Source: CAJCJE01 sp035948315 (GTDB lineage: Bacteria > Actinomycetota > Actinomycetes > Mycobacteriales > Pseudonocardiaceae). Taken from it: 64,000 nucleotides of DNA. The notes beneath the pieces were generated by a model. The model was not told the origin of the DNA and did not search any database. It saw nothing but the letters and a program-made list of their open reading frames with translations. A program made the position numbers and the translations under genes. The stretch covers positions 67,248 to 131,247 of the forward strand of contig DASZJG010000010.1 of assembly GCA_035948315.1 (NCBI GenBank), in the 5' to 3' direction. Positions 25,920-34,629 of this stretch are shown piece by piece; the first letter of the stretch is position 1, and each line of letters starts with the position of its first letter.

Positions 25920-25937
25920 CTTGCATCAGATCTGATT
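25920..25937. promoter_or_regulatory. Candidate ROK-repressor operator at its own start
   Basis: CTTGCATCAGAT (25920-25931) repeats the sequence found in the opposite leader, and continues into the perfect 12-bp palindrome ATCAGATCTGAT (25925-25936). It ends 11 bases before the ROK regulator ATG, a good position for autorepression. Confidence 0.6.
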
Positions 25938-25947
25938 GAAGGGTGTG

Positions 25948-27111
25948 ATGGGTACTTCCGACGCGCTGCGCGTGCTGTGGCTGATCGGCAGCGGCCAGGC
26001 CACCTCGCGGATGGAACTGGCGAAGGTCCTCGGTCTCCCCCAGTCCACGGTGTCGATCAGGGTGCAGTCGCTGTGCGACGCCGGCGTGCTCACCGAACGG
26101 GGCGAGGGCCGCTCGCAGGGCGGGCGCCGACCGCGCCTGCTCGCCATCAACCCCCAGTTCGGCCACGTCTGGACCGCGGATTTCGGCTCCCGGCACGTGC
26201 GCATCGGCGCGCTGGACATCGGCGGCAACGTGCTCTACCTCGAAGAACGGCCGATGAACATCGACAACGAGCCGGAAACCGTGCTCGCCGAGTTCGCCGA
26301 GATCGTGCACCACCTCGCCGCGCGCCACACGTTCCCGGGCGAGTGGCTCGGCATCGGTGTGGGCCTGCCCGGCCCGGTCGACGTCGTCGCGGGCACGGTC
26401 ACCCTCCCGTCGCGCATGCCCGGCTGGCGCAACTTCCCGGTTCGCGCCACGCTGAGCCGGCACTTCGACCGACCGGTCGTCATCGACAACGACGCGAACC
26501 TGTTGGCGTTGGGCGAATTCTGCTCCTACGCGCCCGCTGACACGCTGGTCGCGGTGAAGGCCGGCACCGGCATCGGCTCCGGCGTGGTCATCGGCGGTGA
26601 ACTGCACCGGGGTCGCAGCGGCGTCGCGGGCGACATCAGCCACGTCCGGATCGCCGCGGGTGGCGACAACGCGTGCAGTTGCGGCAATCACGGCTGTCTG
26701 GAGACGGTGGCCAGTGGCGCCGCGCTGGTCGCCCAGTTGCGCGCCAAGGGCGTTGCCGTGCGGGACACGACGGAGGTGATGGCCGCCGCCGAGGACGGCG
26801 ACCCCACCGCGACCACCGCGGTCCGGCTGGCCGGGCTGCATCTCGGCGAGGTACTGGCGACGGTGGTCAACTTCGCCAACCCGGACGCCGTGCTGCTCGG
26901 CGGCGTGCTGTCCGGGTCCGAGGCGTTCGTCGCGGCCGTGCGCGGCGCGCTGTACGAGCGCTGCCTTCCGTTGGCGACCCGCGAACTGCGCATCGAACGC
27001 GTCAAGGCGGGCGCGAATGCCGGCCTGTACGGCGCGTCCGCCATCGTCCTCGACGAGGTCTTCGACGAGGCCACCCGCTCGGCCCGTACTCGACGAACAG
27101 CAGCAGGCTGA
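25948..27111 (+). CDS. ROK-family transcriptional repressor (387 aa)
   Basis: It opens with a winged helix (ALRVLWLIGSGQATSRMELAK, then GLPQSTVSIRVQSLCDAG), followed by a complete ROK domain: HVWTADFGSRHVRIG, VIDNDANLLALGEF, VKAGTGIGSGVVIGG and the zinc motif CSCGNHGCLE, here with all three cysteines. This is the NagC/XylR-type architecture. Members respond to sugars or sugar phosphates. ATG at 25948 follows GAAGGG at four bases. In-frame TTG 25936 and GTG 25945 lie within the operator. It probably represses both the divergent ABC operon and its own M81-cutC transcript. Confidence 0.88.
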   Translation: MGTSDALRVLWLIGSGQATSRMELAKVLGLPQSTVSIRVQSLCDAGVLTERGEGRSQGGRRPRLLAINPQFGHVWTADFGSRHVRIGALDIGGNVLYLEERPMNIDNEPETVLAEFAEIVHHLAARHTFPGEWLGIGVGLPGPVDVVAGTVTLPSRMPGWRNFPVRATLSRHFDRPVVIDNDANLLALGEFCSYAPADTLVAVKAGTGIGSGVVIGGELHRGRSGVAGDISHVRIAAGGDNACSCGNHGCLETVASGAALVAQLRAKGVAVRDTTEVMAAAEDGDPTATTAVRLAGLHLGEVLATVVNFANPDAVLLGGVLSGSEAFVAAVRGALYERCLPLATRELRIERVKAGANAGLYGASAIVLDEVFDEATRSARTRRTAAG

Positions 27112-27133
27112 GACGACTCTCAGGAGGCCCATC

Positions 27134-28567
27134 GTGCGGATCGGCATTGCCGGCATCCACATCGAAGCCAGCACGTTCTCCCCACATCGATCCACAGTGG
27201 ACGATTTCCGGGTGACCCGTGGCGCGGAACTGCTGGCGCGCTACGAGTTCCTCGGCCCGGGTGAGCCACTGACCGAGGGCGTCGAATGGGTGCCGCTGCT
27301 GCACGCGGTCGCGCTTCCCGGTGGCGCGGTCACCGCTGCGACCTACGACCAGCTGGCAGACGAGATCTATGAGCGGCTGCGCGCGGCCGGTCCGCTGGAC
27401 GGTCTGTTCATCGACTTCCACGGCGCGATGAGCGTCGAGGGTCGCACGGACGCCGAAGCCGACTTCGTCGAGGGCATCCGCGCGATCACCGGGCCAGACG
27501 TGCTGATCTCCGGCTCGATGGACCTGCACGGCAACGTGTCGCGCCGGTTGATCGGCGCCGTCGACCTGCTCACCTGCTACCGCAAGGCCCCGCACACCGA
27601 CACCTGGGAAACCCGCGAGCGCGCGGCGCGGAATCTCGTGGCCTGCCTTCGTTCCGGCAGTCGTCCGCACAAAGCCTGGCTCCAGGTTCCGGTCCTGCTG
27701 CCCGGCGAGAAGACCAGCACCCGAATCGACCCGGCCAAACGGATCTACGCCATCCTCGACGAGGTCGAGGCGATGGACGGGGTGGTCGACGCGGCGATCT
27801 GGGTCGGCTACGCCTGGGCCGACGAGCCGCGCTGCCAGGCGGCCGTCGTGGTCACCGGCGACGACGAGCAGGTCGTCGCCGCGCAGGCGCGTCGCCTGGC
27901 CGGTGCGTACTGGGACGCCCGAGCCGACTTCCAGTTCGTCGCCCCGACCGGCACCCTCGGCGAATGCCTTGACCGAGCGCTCGCCAGCGAGGCTCGCCCG
28001 TTCTTCATCAGCGACTCCGGCGACAACCCCACCGCGGGCGGCGCGGGCGACACGTCCTGGACGCTGGACAAACTCCTGCGCAGGGCCGACATCGTCACCG
28101 CCGACCGCACCACCATCTACGCGGCCATCGTCGATCCCGAGGTGACGGCGGCCGCGATCGCGGCAGGCGTTGGCGCCGAGCTGAACGCCAAACTGGGCGG
28201 AAAGATCGACTCCGGCCCATGCGGCCCGGTTTCGTTGACCGGCACCGTATCGGCCGTTACCGAGGACGCCATCGTGCTCGGCGTCGGTGGGCTGAGCATC
28301 ATCGTGACCGCACGCCGCAAGCCGTACCATCTGGAATCCGACTTCGCCGAACTCGGCCTGCGACCGCGCGAGGCCGATCTGGTCATCGTGAAAATCGGCT
28401 ACCTGGAACCGGAGTTGTACGCGATGGCGGCCGACTGGCTGCTCGCGCTCACGCCCGGCGGTGTCGACCAGGACCTGTTGCGGCTCGGCCATCACCGCAT
28501 CGATCGCCCGATGTTCCCGTTCGACGCCGACATGGCGACCCCGGACCTGACCCCGGAACTGCTGTGA
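27134..28567 (+). CDS. M81-family metallopeptidase (MlrC-like, 477 aa)
   Basis: The GTG at 27134 follows CAGGAGG. The N-terminal domain starts MRIGIAGIHIEASTFSPH, with IDFHGAMSVEG, SGSMDLHGNVS and YRKAPHTDTWETRERAA, all of which carry the conserved metal-ligand Asp and His positions of DUF1485/M81. The C-terminal MlrC domain (ADIVTADRTTIYAAIVDPE onward) is complete. The founding member, microcystinase MlrC, cuts linear peptide products, and many homologues sit beside dipeptide-type ABC transporters as this one does. It is intracellular, with no signal peptide. The likely substrate is a peptide or amide brought in by the ABC system. Confidence 0.88.
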   Translation: MRIGIAGIHIEASTFSPHRSTVDDFRVTRGAELLARYEFLGPGEPLTEGVEWVPLLHAVALPGGAVTAATYDQLADEIYERLRAAGPLDGLFIDFHGAMSVEGRTDAEADFVEGIRAITGPDVLISGSMDLHGNVSRRLIGAVDLLTCYRKAPHTDTWETRERAARNLVACLRSGSRPHKAWLQVPVLLPGEKTSTRIDPAKRIYAILDEVEAMDGVVDAAIWVGYAWADEPRCQAAVVVTGDDEQVVAAQARRLAGAYWDARADFQFVAPTGTLGECLDRALASEARPFFISDSGDNPTAGGAGDTSWTLDKLLRRADIVTADRTTIYAAIVDPEVTAAAIAAGVGAELNAKLGGKIDSGPCGPVSLTGTVSAVTEDAIVLGVGGLSIIVTARRKPYHLESDFAELGLRPREADLVIVKIGYLEPELYAMAADWLLALTPGGVDQDLLRLGHHRIDRPMFPFDADMATPDLTPELL

Positions 28568-29307
28568 TCAGCATCGAACTGAGCGTCGACACCATCGACG
28601 CCGCGCTCGCCGCCGACACCCTGGACATCCAACGCGTCGAACTGTGCTCCGCAGGCGCGCTGGGCGGTCTCACCCCCGGGCCGGGCCTGCTGGAAACCGC
28701 GGTGAACCGCTGCCGCCACGTCGAGGTGCACGCGCTGATCCGCCCAAGGGCGGGCGATTTCCATTACACCCCAGCGGAAATCGACGTCATGATCGCCGAC
28801 ATCGCCGCCGCCGTGCGCGCGGGCGCGGCAGGCGTGGTGGTCGGCGCGCTCACCAGCCATGGCGAGGTCGACACGGCGGTGCTGGCCGACCTGGTCGCCG
28901 CGGCGCAGGGTCGTGAGGTCACCTTCCACCGCGCCGTCGACGTCAGCCACGATCCGCTGGCCGCAGTCGATCGGCTGGCCGAGAGCGGGCTGCATCGCGT
29001 GCTCAGCTCCGGCCACGCCCCGCGCGCAGAACAGGGCGCGCCCGTCCTCGCCGAGATGGTCCGGCGCGCGGACGGGAGGCTCTCGGTGATGGCCTGCGGC
29101 GGCATCCGGGCCAGCAATGTCGCGGCCATCCTCCGCGCGACCGGCGTTCGCGACATCCATGCGGCACCACGCCATCCGAGCCGCCCCGGCCTCGCCGACC
29201 TCGACTCGTTCGGCCCCGGCCCGGCGCCGGCCGCGGTCGACTTCGGCGGCCAGGCCGAGTTCGACCGCACCGAGGCACGTGCCCTGATCGCCGCGATCAG
29301 AAACTAG
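28564..29307 (+). CDS. cutC: CutC-family TIM-barrel protein (247 aa)
   Basis: Family motifs are clear: VELCSAGALGGLTPGPGLL, VHALIRPRAGDFHYTPAEID, TFHRAVDVSHDPLAAVDRL and the glycine-rich MACGGIRASNVAAIL. The copper-homeostasis name comes from old E. coli work and is doubtful for most homologues. The fold is a TIM barrel with an unknown reaction. The GTG overlaps the TGA of the M81 gene, so the two are translationally coupled, which argues for a catabolic role linked to the peptidase here. Confidence 0.87.
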   Translation: MISIELSVDTIDAALAADTLDIQRVELCSAGALGGLTPGPGLLETAVNRCRHVEVHALIRPRAGDFHYTPAEIDVMIADIAAAVRAGAAGVVVGALTSHGEVDTAVLADLVAAAQGREVTFHRAVDVSHDPLAAVDRLAESGLHRVLSSGHAPRAEQGAPVLAEMVRRADGRLSVMACGGIRASNVAAILRATGVRDIHAAPRHPSRPGLADLDSFGPGPAPAAVDFGGQAEFDRTEARALIAAIRN

Positions 29308-29374
29308 GCAGGCGCTACGGCGGCCACTGACGTCCGCGACGCGACGGCGCGGTCACTGTTCGATAATCGGGCGC

Positions 29375-30280
29375 ATGGAGACGCGCCAGCTCGAAGTTTT
29401 CGTCGCGGTCGCCGAGGAGCTCAGTTTCACCAGGGCGGCGCAGCGGCTGTTCGCCGTGCAGTCCTCGGTGTCCTCGGCGATCCGCGCGCTGGAGACCGAG
29501 CTGCACACGACCCTGTTCGATCGGTCCACCCGCCGGGTCGCGCTGTCGCCAGCGGGTGCGGCCTTCCTGCCGGAGGCCAAGGCCGCCCTGGAGGCGGTCG
29601 AGCGGGCCAAGGCGGTGGTGCAGGAGGCGACCGACGGGCTGCGCGGCAGTATCCGGATCGGGATTCTGGCCAGCATCGACGTGCTTGACCTGCCTGGCCT
29701 GCTCGGTGCGTTTCACCGACGGTATCCGCACGTCGACATCCGGGTCGCCGTGTCGATGACCGGATCGACCGGGCACGCGGACGATGTGCGGCACGGGCGG
29801 TTGGACGTGGCGCTGCTCGGGCTGCCACCCGCCGATCTGGCCGGGCTGCGCACGATCGTGCTGGCGACCCGGCCGTTCGTCGCGTTGCTGCCGGCCGGGC
29901 ATCCGTTGGCCGGCCGCGCCGAGCTGAGCCTGGCCGACCTGGCCGAGGAGCGGTTCGTGGACACGTTGCGCGGGTTCGGCAACCGGGTCGTGGTGGATCG
30001 GGCGTTCGACGCGATCGGCGTGCCGAGGCGAATCGCGGTCGAGGTGTCGGACATGACGACCGTGCCGGAGTACGTGCAGGCCGGGCTCGGCGTCGCGGTC
30101 GTGCCCGAACTCGGGCTGACCGCCGCTCCGGCGATGGTGATCCGGCCGCTGACCGACATGCCCTCGCAGTGGCAGTTGAGCATTGTGACGCTGGCCGACC
30201 GGGAGCCGAGCCGGGCGGTGCGGACGTTGCTCGACCTGATCGAGGAGTACCGCAACGCCGCCGCGACCACCGACGAGTAG
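29375..30280 (+). CDS. LysR-family transcriptional regulator (301 aa)
   Basis: A standard LysR N-terminal domain (METRQLEVFVAVAEELSFTRAA, then QSSVSSAIRALETELHTTLF with DRSTRRVALSPAG) precedes the periplasmic-binding-like effector domain. Length is normal. It sits between cutC and the acyl-CoA gene cluster, on the same strand as both, with about 67 and 83 base gaps. Its target is uncertain. LysR genes usually act on a divergent neighbour, and none is present here. Confidence 0.87.
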   Translation: METRQLEVFVAVAEELSFTRAAQRLFAVQSSVSSAIRALETELHTTLFDRSTRRVALSPAGAAFLPEAKAALEAVERAKAVVQEATDGLRGSIRIGILASIDVLDLPGLLGAFHRRYPHVDIRVAVSMTGSTGHADDVRHGRLDVALLGLPPADLAGLRTIVLATRPFVALLPAGHPLAGRAELSLADLAEERFVDTLRGFGNRVVVDRAFDAIGVPRRIAVEVSDMTTVPEYVQAGLGVAVVPELGLTAAPAMVIRPLTDMPSQWQLSIVTLADREPSRAVRTLLDLIEEYRNAAATTDE

Positions 30281-30292
30281 CCGCGGTTTCTG

Positions 30293-30345
30293 TTGACAGG
30301 CCGCCAATGCCAGCCTACCTTCGAACTACTTAGCGAGCGATAAGT
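30293..30345 (+). promoter_or_regulatory. Promoter and TetR operator of the hydratase-thiolase unit
   Basis: TTGACA (30293-30298) and TACCTT (30316-30321) are spaced by 17 bases. At the predicted start site lies the 18-bp palindrome ACTTAGCGAGCGATAAGT (30328-30345), a variant of the site found at 36998 and 39141. Confidence 0.7.
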
Positions 30346-30363
30346 AAAGCCGATAGGGGCGAC

Positions 30364-31173
30364 ATGGACAGCGCGGCAACGGAGCCTGCGACCGCACCGG
30401 CGGCGACCCTGACCAGGCACGGCCACATCGCGCTGATCACGCTCAATCGCCCTGCCGCGCTCAACGCGGTGAACAGCGCGCTCAGCGACGCGGTCGGCAA
30501 CGCGCTGGAGACGCTCGCGACCGATGTGGACCTACGGGTCGGCGTGATCACCGGAGCGGGGCGGGCGTTCAGCGCGGGCGCGGACCTGAAAGCGATCGCG
30601 GCGGGGCGGTCGATCGCGCCGACCGAACATCCGGAGTGGGGCTTCGCCGGCATCGTCCGGCACTTCATCGACAAGCCGGTGATCGCGGCGGTGAACGGGT
30701 TCGCGCTCGGCGGCGGCACCGAGATCGCGCTGGCCTGCGATCTGATCGTGGCCAGCGAGGCTGCCAAGTTCGGCTTTCCCGAGGTGAAGCGCGGACTGAT
30801 GGCGGCAGCGGGTGGGGTCATCCGCACGCCGAGGCAGATTCCGATCAAGCTGGCGACCGAACTCGCGCTGACCGGGGAGCCGATCGACGCGGCGACCGCG
30901 TTGCGCTGGGGACTAATCAACCGCGCGGTGCCCGCCGAGGAGGTGGTGCCGGCCGCGATGGCGCTGGCCGAGACGATCGCGGCGAACGCGCCGTTGTCGG
31001 TCGCGGCGAGCAAACGCTTGCTGCACCGCGGTTTCGAGTTCGGGTCCGACCTCGACCCGGAACTGTGGCAGCTCAACGACGCGGAGATGCGCACGTTGAT
31101 CAGGAGCGCGGACGCCGCCGAGGGCACCATGGCTTTTGTCCAGAAGCGGGCACCGAACTGGACCGGACGCTGA
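30364..31173 (+). CDS. Enoyl-CoA hydratase/isomerase (crotonase family, 269 aa)
   Basis: Crotonase signatures are visible: ITLNRPAALNAVNSAL, the oxyanion-hole segment AFSAGADLKAIAAG and PVIAAVNGFALGGGTEIALACD, then AKFGFPEVKRGLMAAAGG with a Glu at the first catalytic position. The second catalytic Glu of classic hydratases is not obvious, since AAAGG replaces the usual (P/D)GG region, so isomerase or another crotonase reaction is possible. It starts the unit with the thiolase gene 15 bases downstream, under the shared palindromic operator. It acts in cytoplasmic acyl-CoA degradation. Confidence 0.88.
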   Translation: MDSAATEPATAPAATLTRHGHIALITLNRPAALNAVNSALSDAVGNALETLATDVDLRVGVITGAGRAFSAGADLKAIAAGRSIAPTEHPEWGFAGIVRHFIDKPVIAAVNGFALGGGTEIALACDLIVASEAAKFGFPEVKRGLMAAAGGVIRTPRQIPIKLATELALTGEPIDAATALRWGLINRAVPAEEVVPAAMALAETIAANAPLSVAASKRLLHRGFEFGSDLDPELWQLNDAEMRTLIRSADAAEGTMAFVQKRAPNWTGR

Positions 31174-31188
31174 GAAGGGCGGCTCATC

Positions 31189-32367
31189 ATGACCGATGCG
31201 GTGATCGTGGACGTGCTGCGTACCCCGGTCGGGAAGGGCAAACCGGGCGGCGCGCTGTCCGGGGTGCATCCGGCTGATCTGCTGGCCGATGTGCTGCGCG
31301 GGATCGTGGCGCGCAACGATCTGGATCCGGCGCTGGTCGACGATGTGATCGCGGGCTGCGTGACGCAGGCAGGCGAGCAGGCCGGCAACATCGCGCGAAC
31401 GGCCCTGCTGGGCGCGGGATTCCCGGAGTCGGTGCCTGGGACGTCGATCGATCGGCAGTGCGGGTCGAGCCAGCAGGCGGCGCATTTCGCGGCGCAGGGC
31501 GTGCTGGCGGGCGTGTACGACGTGGTCATCGCGTGCGGGGTCGAGTCGATGAGCCGGGCGCCGATGGGCAGCAGCGCGGCCGGCAAGGACCGCCGGGGCG
31601 CGCGGTTCATCGCGCGGTATCCGGACGGGCTGGTCAACCAGGGCATCGCGGCGGAGATCATCGCCGGGCGGTGGAAGCTGGACCGGGCGCAACTGGACGA
31701 GTTCGCGGCCGAGTCGCATCGGCGTGCCGCGGCGACCGCTGCCGCGGGCGGGTTCGACAACGAGATCCTGCCGCTCACCGTGGACGGTCAGGTGGTGCGG
31801 ACCGACGAGACGGTGCGGGCGAGCACGACCGTCGAGAGCCTGGCCGGCCTCAAGCCCGCGTTCTACGACGAGGCCCTTGGGCAGCGGTTTCCGGAGATCG
31901 GATGGCGGATCACGCCGGGCAATTCCTCGCCGCTGACCGACGGCGCGTCCGCCGTGTTGATCATGAGCGCGGACAAGGCGGCGGCGCTGGGGTTGCGGCC
32001 GAGGGCGCGGTTCCACGGGTTCGCGGTCACCGGGAGCGATCCGCTGTTGATGTTGACCGGGGTCATTCCGGCGACCGAGAAGGCGCTTGCGCGGACCGGT
32101 CTGTCCATTGCGGACATCGCGGCGTACGAGGTGAACGAGGCGTTCGCGCCGGTGCCGTTGATCTGGCAGTCGCACTTCGACGCCGATCCGGCCCGGCTCA
32201 ATCCGCGCGGCGGCGCGATCGCGCTCGGCCATCCGCTGGGCGGTTCGGGCACGAAGCTGCTCACCACGCTGGTCAACCACCTGGAGGCGACCGGCGGGCG
32301 GTATGGGTTGCAGACCATGTGCGAGGGCGGCGGCATGGCCAATGCCACCATCGTCGAGCGACTCTGA
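31189..32367 (+). CDS. Acetyl-CoA acyltransferase (thiolase, 392 aa)
   Basis: All thiolase residues are present: the acyl-carrying Cys in SIDRQCGSSQQAAHF near residue 90, NEAFAPVPL, the His in GGAIALGHPLGGSG near residue 350 and the second Cys in MCEGGGMANATIV. Degradative thiolases of this type cleave 3-ketoacyl-CoA. The gene follows the hydratase by 15 bases. It ends against the convergent CoA ligase gene, with a small hairpin across the two stop codons. Confidence 0.93.
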   Translation: MTDAVIVDVLRTPVGKGKPGGALSGVHPADLLADVLRGIVARNDLDPALVDDVIAGCVTQAGEQAGNIARTALLGAGFPESVPGTSIDRQCGSSQQAAHFAAQGVLAGVYDVVIACGVESMSRAPMGSSAAGKDRRGARFIARYPDGLVNQGIAAEIIAGRWKLDRAQLDEFAAESHRRAAATAAAGGFDNEILPLTVDGQVVRTDETVRASTTVESLAGLKPAFYDEALGQRFPEIGWRITPGNSSPLTDGASAVLIMSADKAAALGLRPRARFHGFAVTGSDPLLMLTGVIPATEKALARTGLSIADIAAYEVNEAFAPVPLIWQSHFDADPARLNPRGGAIALGHPLGGSGTKLLTTLVNHLEATGGRYGLQTMCEGGGMANATIVERL

Positions 32368-32380
32368 TCCCCGGGATCAG
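32364..32380. terminator. Short hairpin across two convergent stop codons
   Basis: CTGATCC (32364-32370) pairs with GGATCAG (32374-32380) around CCG. It contains the end of the thiolase gene and the stop of the convergent CoA ligase. Weak as a terminator on its own. Confidence 0.4.
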
Positions 32381-33957
32381 CGCAAGCGCTCGCGGAGGGT
32401 GAACTTCTGGATCTTGCCGCTCGCCGTCCTGGGCATGGCGTCGATCACGACCACCGAAGTCGGCTTCTTGTAGGAGGCCAGCAACCCTCGGCAGTGTTCG
32501 ATGATCTCCTGCTCGGTCGGCGGGTCGGCGGGATCGATCGCGGTGATCGCGGCGAGCGGGGTCTGGCCCCACTTCTCGTGCGGCACGCCGATGACCGCGA
32601 CCTCGGCGACCTTCGGATGCGCGTCGATCGCGGCCTCGACCTCGGCGCAGTAGATGTTCTCGCCACCGGAGATGATCATGTCCTTCTTCCGGTCGACCAC
32701 CCAGATGAAACCGTCCTCGTCCATCCGGCACAGGTCGCCGGAATGGAACCAGCCGCCCGCAAACGCTTCCGCGGTGGCTTGCGGGTTGTTCCAGTACTCG
32801 CGCATCACGGTCGGACCGCGATAGACGATCTCCCCCACCTCGCCGACGGCGACATCGTTGAGGTCCTCGTCGACGATGCGCGCCTCGACCCCGTACAGCG
32901 GCTGGCCGACCGAACCGAGCTTGCGCACCGCGTCCTCCCCGCGCAGCAGGCAGATCGTCGCGGACGTCTCGGTCTGGCCGAACGCGGTGAACGCGGGCGC
33001 CTGCGGGAAGGTGGTGGCCAGCGCCGCCAACAGGGACGGTTGCGCGGGCGCGGCACCCCAGCCGATCCGGCGCAGGGCAAGGTCGCGGTCCTTGATACCG
33101 GGCACCGCGCAGATCGCCTGCCACTGGCTGGGCACGAAGAAGCAGTTGGTGACCTGTTCGCGTTCGAGCAGATCGACGATGGCGGCCGGGTCGAACGTGG
33201 CAGGCGAGTAGACGACGATGCGGCCGCCGGTGAGCAGGCGCGGCAGGATGTTGCCGACCCCGGCGATGTGGAACATGGGCACGCCCAACAGGAACGTCCG
33301 GTCCTCCGGGGTGACGCCGCCGGTCGAGAGGGAGGTCAGCAGGCTCACCGTGGTCAGGTTGCGGTGGGTGAGCACCGCGCCCTTGGGGCGCCCCGTCGTG
33401 CCGGAGGTGTACATGATGAAGGCGGGTTCGGCCTCGTCGACGTCGATGTGCAGCGGGTCGTCGGTCATCGGTTCGATGGCGGCTTCGAAGGATTCCGCTT
33501 GCGGGAAGCGGGTTTCCGCGCCATCGGTGGCGAGCACGACCGGAGCCGGGTCGAGGTCGGCGATGGCGGCGGCCGCGGTGTCGGCGTCGGGGGCGTCGAC
33601 GATCAGCGCGGCGGCGCCGCTGTCGGACAGGACGTAGCGCACCTCGGCGGGCACCAGGCGGAAGTTGATCGGGACGACGATCGCGCCGAGCCGCAGGCCC
33701 GCGTAGTACGCCTCGACGGTTTCCAGGCGGTTGCGCATGAGCACCGCGACCCGGTCGCCCTTGCCGATGCCGCGCGCGGCGAGGGCGCGGGCCAGCCTGG
33801 TCACGCGGCTGTCGAGTTGCGGGTAGGTGACGCGGACGTCGTCGAGTTGCAGGGCGACCCGGTCGGCGTAGCGGCGCGCGGCGGCGGCGAGTTGGCTGCC
33901 GTAGGAGGCGCGGCCGGCCGCGCGCGCGATCGAGACGTCGTCCGGTCGCTCCGTCAT
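32377..33957 (-). CDS. Acyl-CoA ligase (FadD-type, 526 aa)
   Basis: The AMP-binding signature reads FIMYTSGTTGRPKGAVLTH near residue 180. FGQTETSATICLL, GWFHSGDLCRMDEDGFIWV, DRKKDMIISGGENIYCAEVE and the late lysine in PRTASGKIQKFTLRE complete the ANL enzyme. It activates a carboxylic acid to its CoA thioester. The ATG overlaps the stop of the tetR gene (ATGA), making it the last gene of the minus-strand unit that begins with the two acyl-CoA dehydrogenases at 36954. Confidence 0.92.
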   Translation of the reverse strand: MTERPDDVSIARAAGRASYGSQLAAAARRYADRVALQLDDVRVTYPQLDSRVTRLARALAARGIGKGDRVAVLMRNRLETVEAYYAGLRLGAIVVPINFRLVPAEVRYVLSDSGAAALIVDAPDADTAAAAIADLDPAPVVLATDGAETRFPQAESFEAAIEPMTDDPLHIDVDEAEPAFIMYTSGTTGRPKGAVLTHRNLTTVSLLTSLSTGGVTPEDRTFLLGVPMFHIAGVGNILPRLLTGGRIVVYSPATFDPAAIVDLLEREQVTNCFFVPSQWQAICAVPGIKDRDLALRRIGWGAAPAQPSLLAALATTFPQAPAFTAFGQTETSATICLLRGEDAVRKLGSVGQPLYGVEARIVDEDLNDVAVGEVGEIVYRGPTVMREYWNNPQATAEAFAGGWFHSGDLCRMDEDGFIWVVDRKKDMIISGGENIYCAEVEAAIDAHPKVAEVAVIGVPHEKWGQTPLAAITAIDPADPPTEQEIIEHCRGLLASYKKPTSVVVIDAMPRTASGKIQKFTLRERLR

Positions 33958-34628
33958 CCCCGTACTCCTCCTGGGCGAGTGGAACGCGGACGGGACCGGC
34001 GCTTGGCCGGGGTGTGGCCGACCATGCCCAGTCCGAACACGACATACCGTCGCGCCAGTTCCTCCGGGCTCAGTTCACCGTCGAGCCGATACCACTTGGC
34101 GACCGCGTGGCACATCGTGAGCAACGCCCGCGCGGCCTCCTCCGGATAGTCGGTGTGGAAGACCTCCTTGCCAACGCCGTCGAGCACGATCGTCTGCATC
34201 TGTTCGTCGAGCTGGTCGCGCAGGGCGATGTAGGCGACGCGGTTGTCCGGTTCGAGGCTGCGGATCTCGGAGTCGAGCAGACCCTTGGAGCCTCGGTAGG
34301 CCATGTACAGCACGATGCACTCGACCAGCGCGGACAGGCAGGCCGCCGGCTCGGTGCCGGCCTCGGCGACCGCGGCGCGCGCCCGGCGCAGCAGCGATTC
34401 CATCGACCTGGTCAGCAGGTCGACCAGCATCGCCTGCTTGTTCTCGTAGTGGTAGTACAGCGCGGGCACGGTCACGCCGACGCGACGGGCGATGTCGCGC
34501 ACGGACGTGCCGTGGTAACCGTGTTCCTCGAACGCGGCAAGGGCGTTGGAGAGGATGGGCGAGAGTTCGGCGGTGTTCGACACCCGCCATTCCGCGCGCA
34601 CCTCGTTGGCGTCAGCCGTCGTCGCCAC
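33954..34628 (-). CDS. TetR-family repressor of the acyl-CoA regulon, copy A (224 aa)
   Basis: The DNA-binding domain is AFEEHGYHGTSVRDIARR, then VGVTVPALYYHYENKQAML, nearly the same as in the second TetR at 41837-42457. The C-terminal domain is of TetR_C type and also resembles copy B (SLEPDNRVAYIALRDQL). The GTG at 34628 begins one base after the stop of the upstream dehydrogenase gene, so it is fully inside the operon. It likely binds the TTAGCGATCGCTAA palindromes, with an acyl-CoA as inducer. Confidence 0.88.
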   Translation of the reverse strand: MATTADANEVRAEWRVSNTAELSPILSNALAAFEEHGYHGTSVRDIARRVGVTVPALYYHYENKQAMLVDLLTRSMESLLRRARAAVAEAGTEPAACLSALVECIVLYMAYRGSKGLLDSEIRSLEPDNRVAYIALRDQLDEQMQTIVLDGVGKEVFHTDYPEEAARALLTMCHAVAKWYRLDGELSPEELARRYVVFGLGMVGHTPAKRRSRPRSTRPGGVRG

Positions 34629-34629
34629 C

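Noticed and set aside
20469..29307. The ROK locus as a standard chitobiose (Das) system
   Set aside because: Das systems use family-1 binding proteins and two sugar-type permeases. Here the transporter is of the dipeptide family with a fused DppD/F ATPase, and there is no hexosaminidase or NagA/NagB gene.
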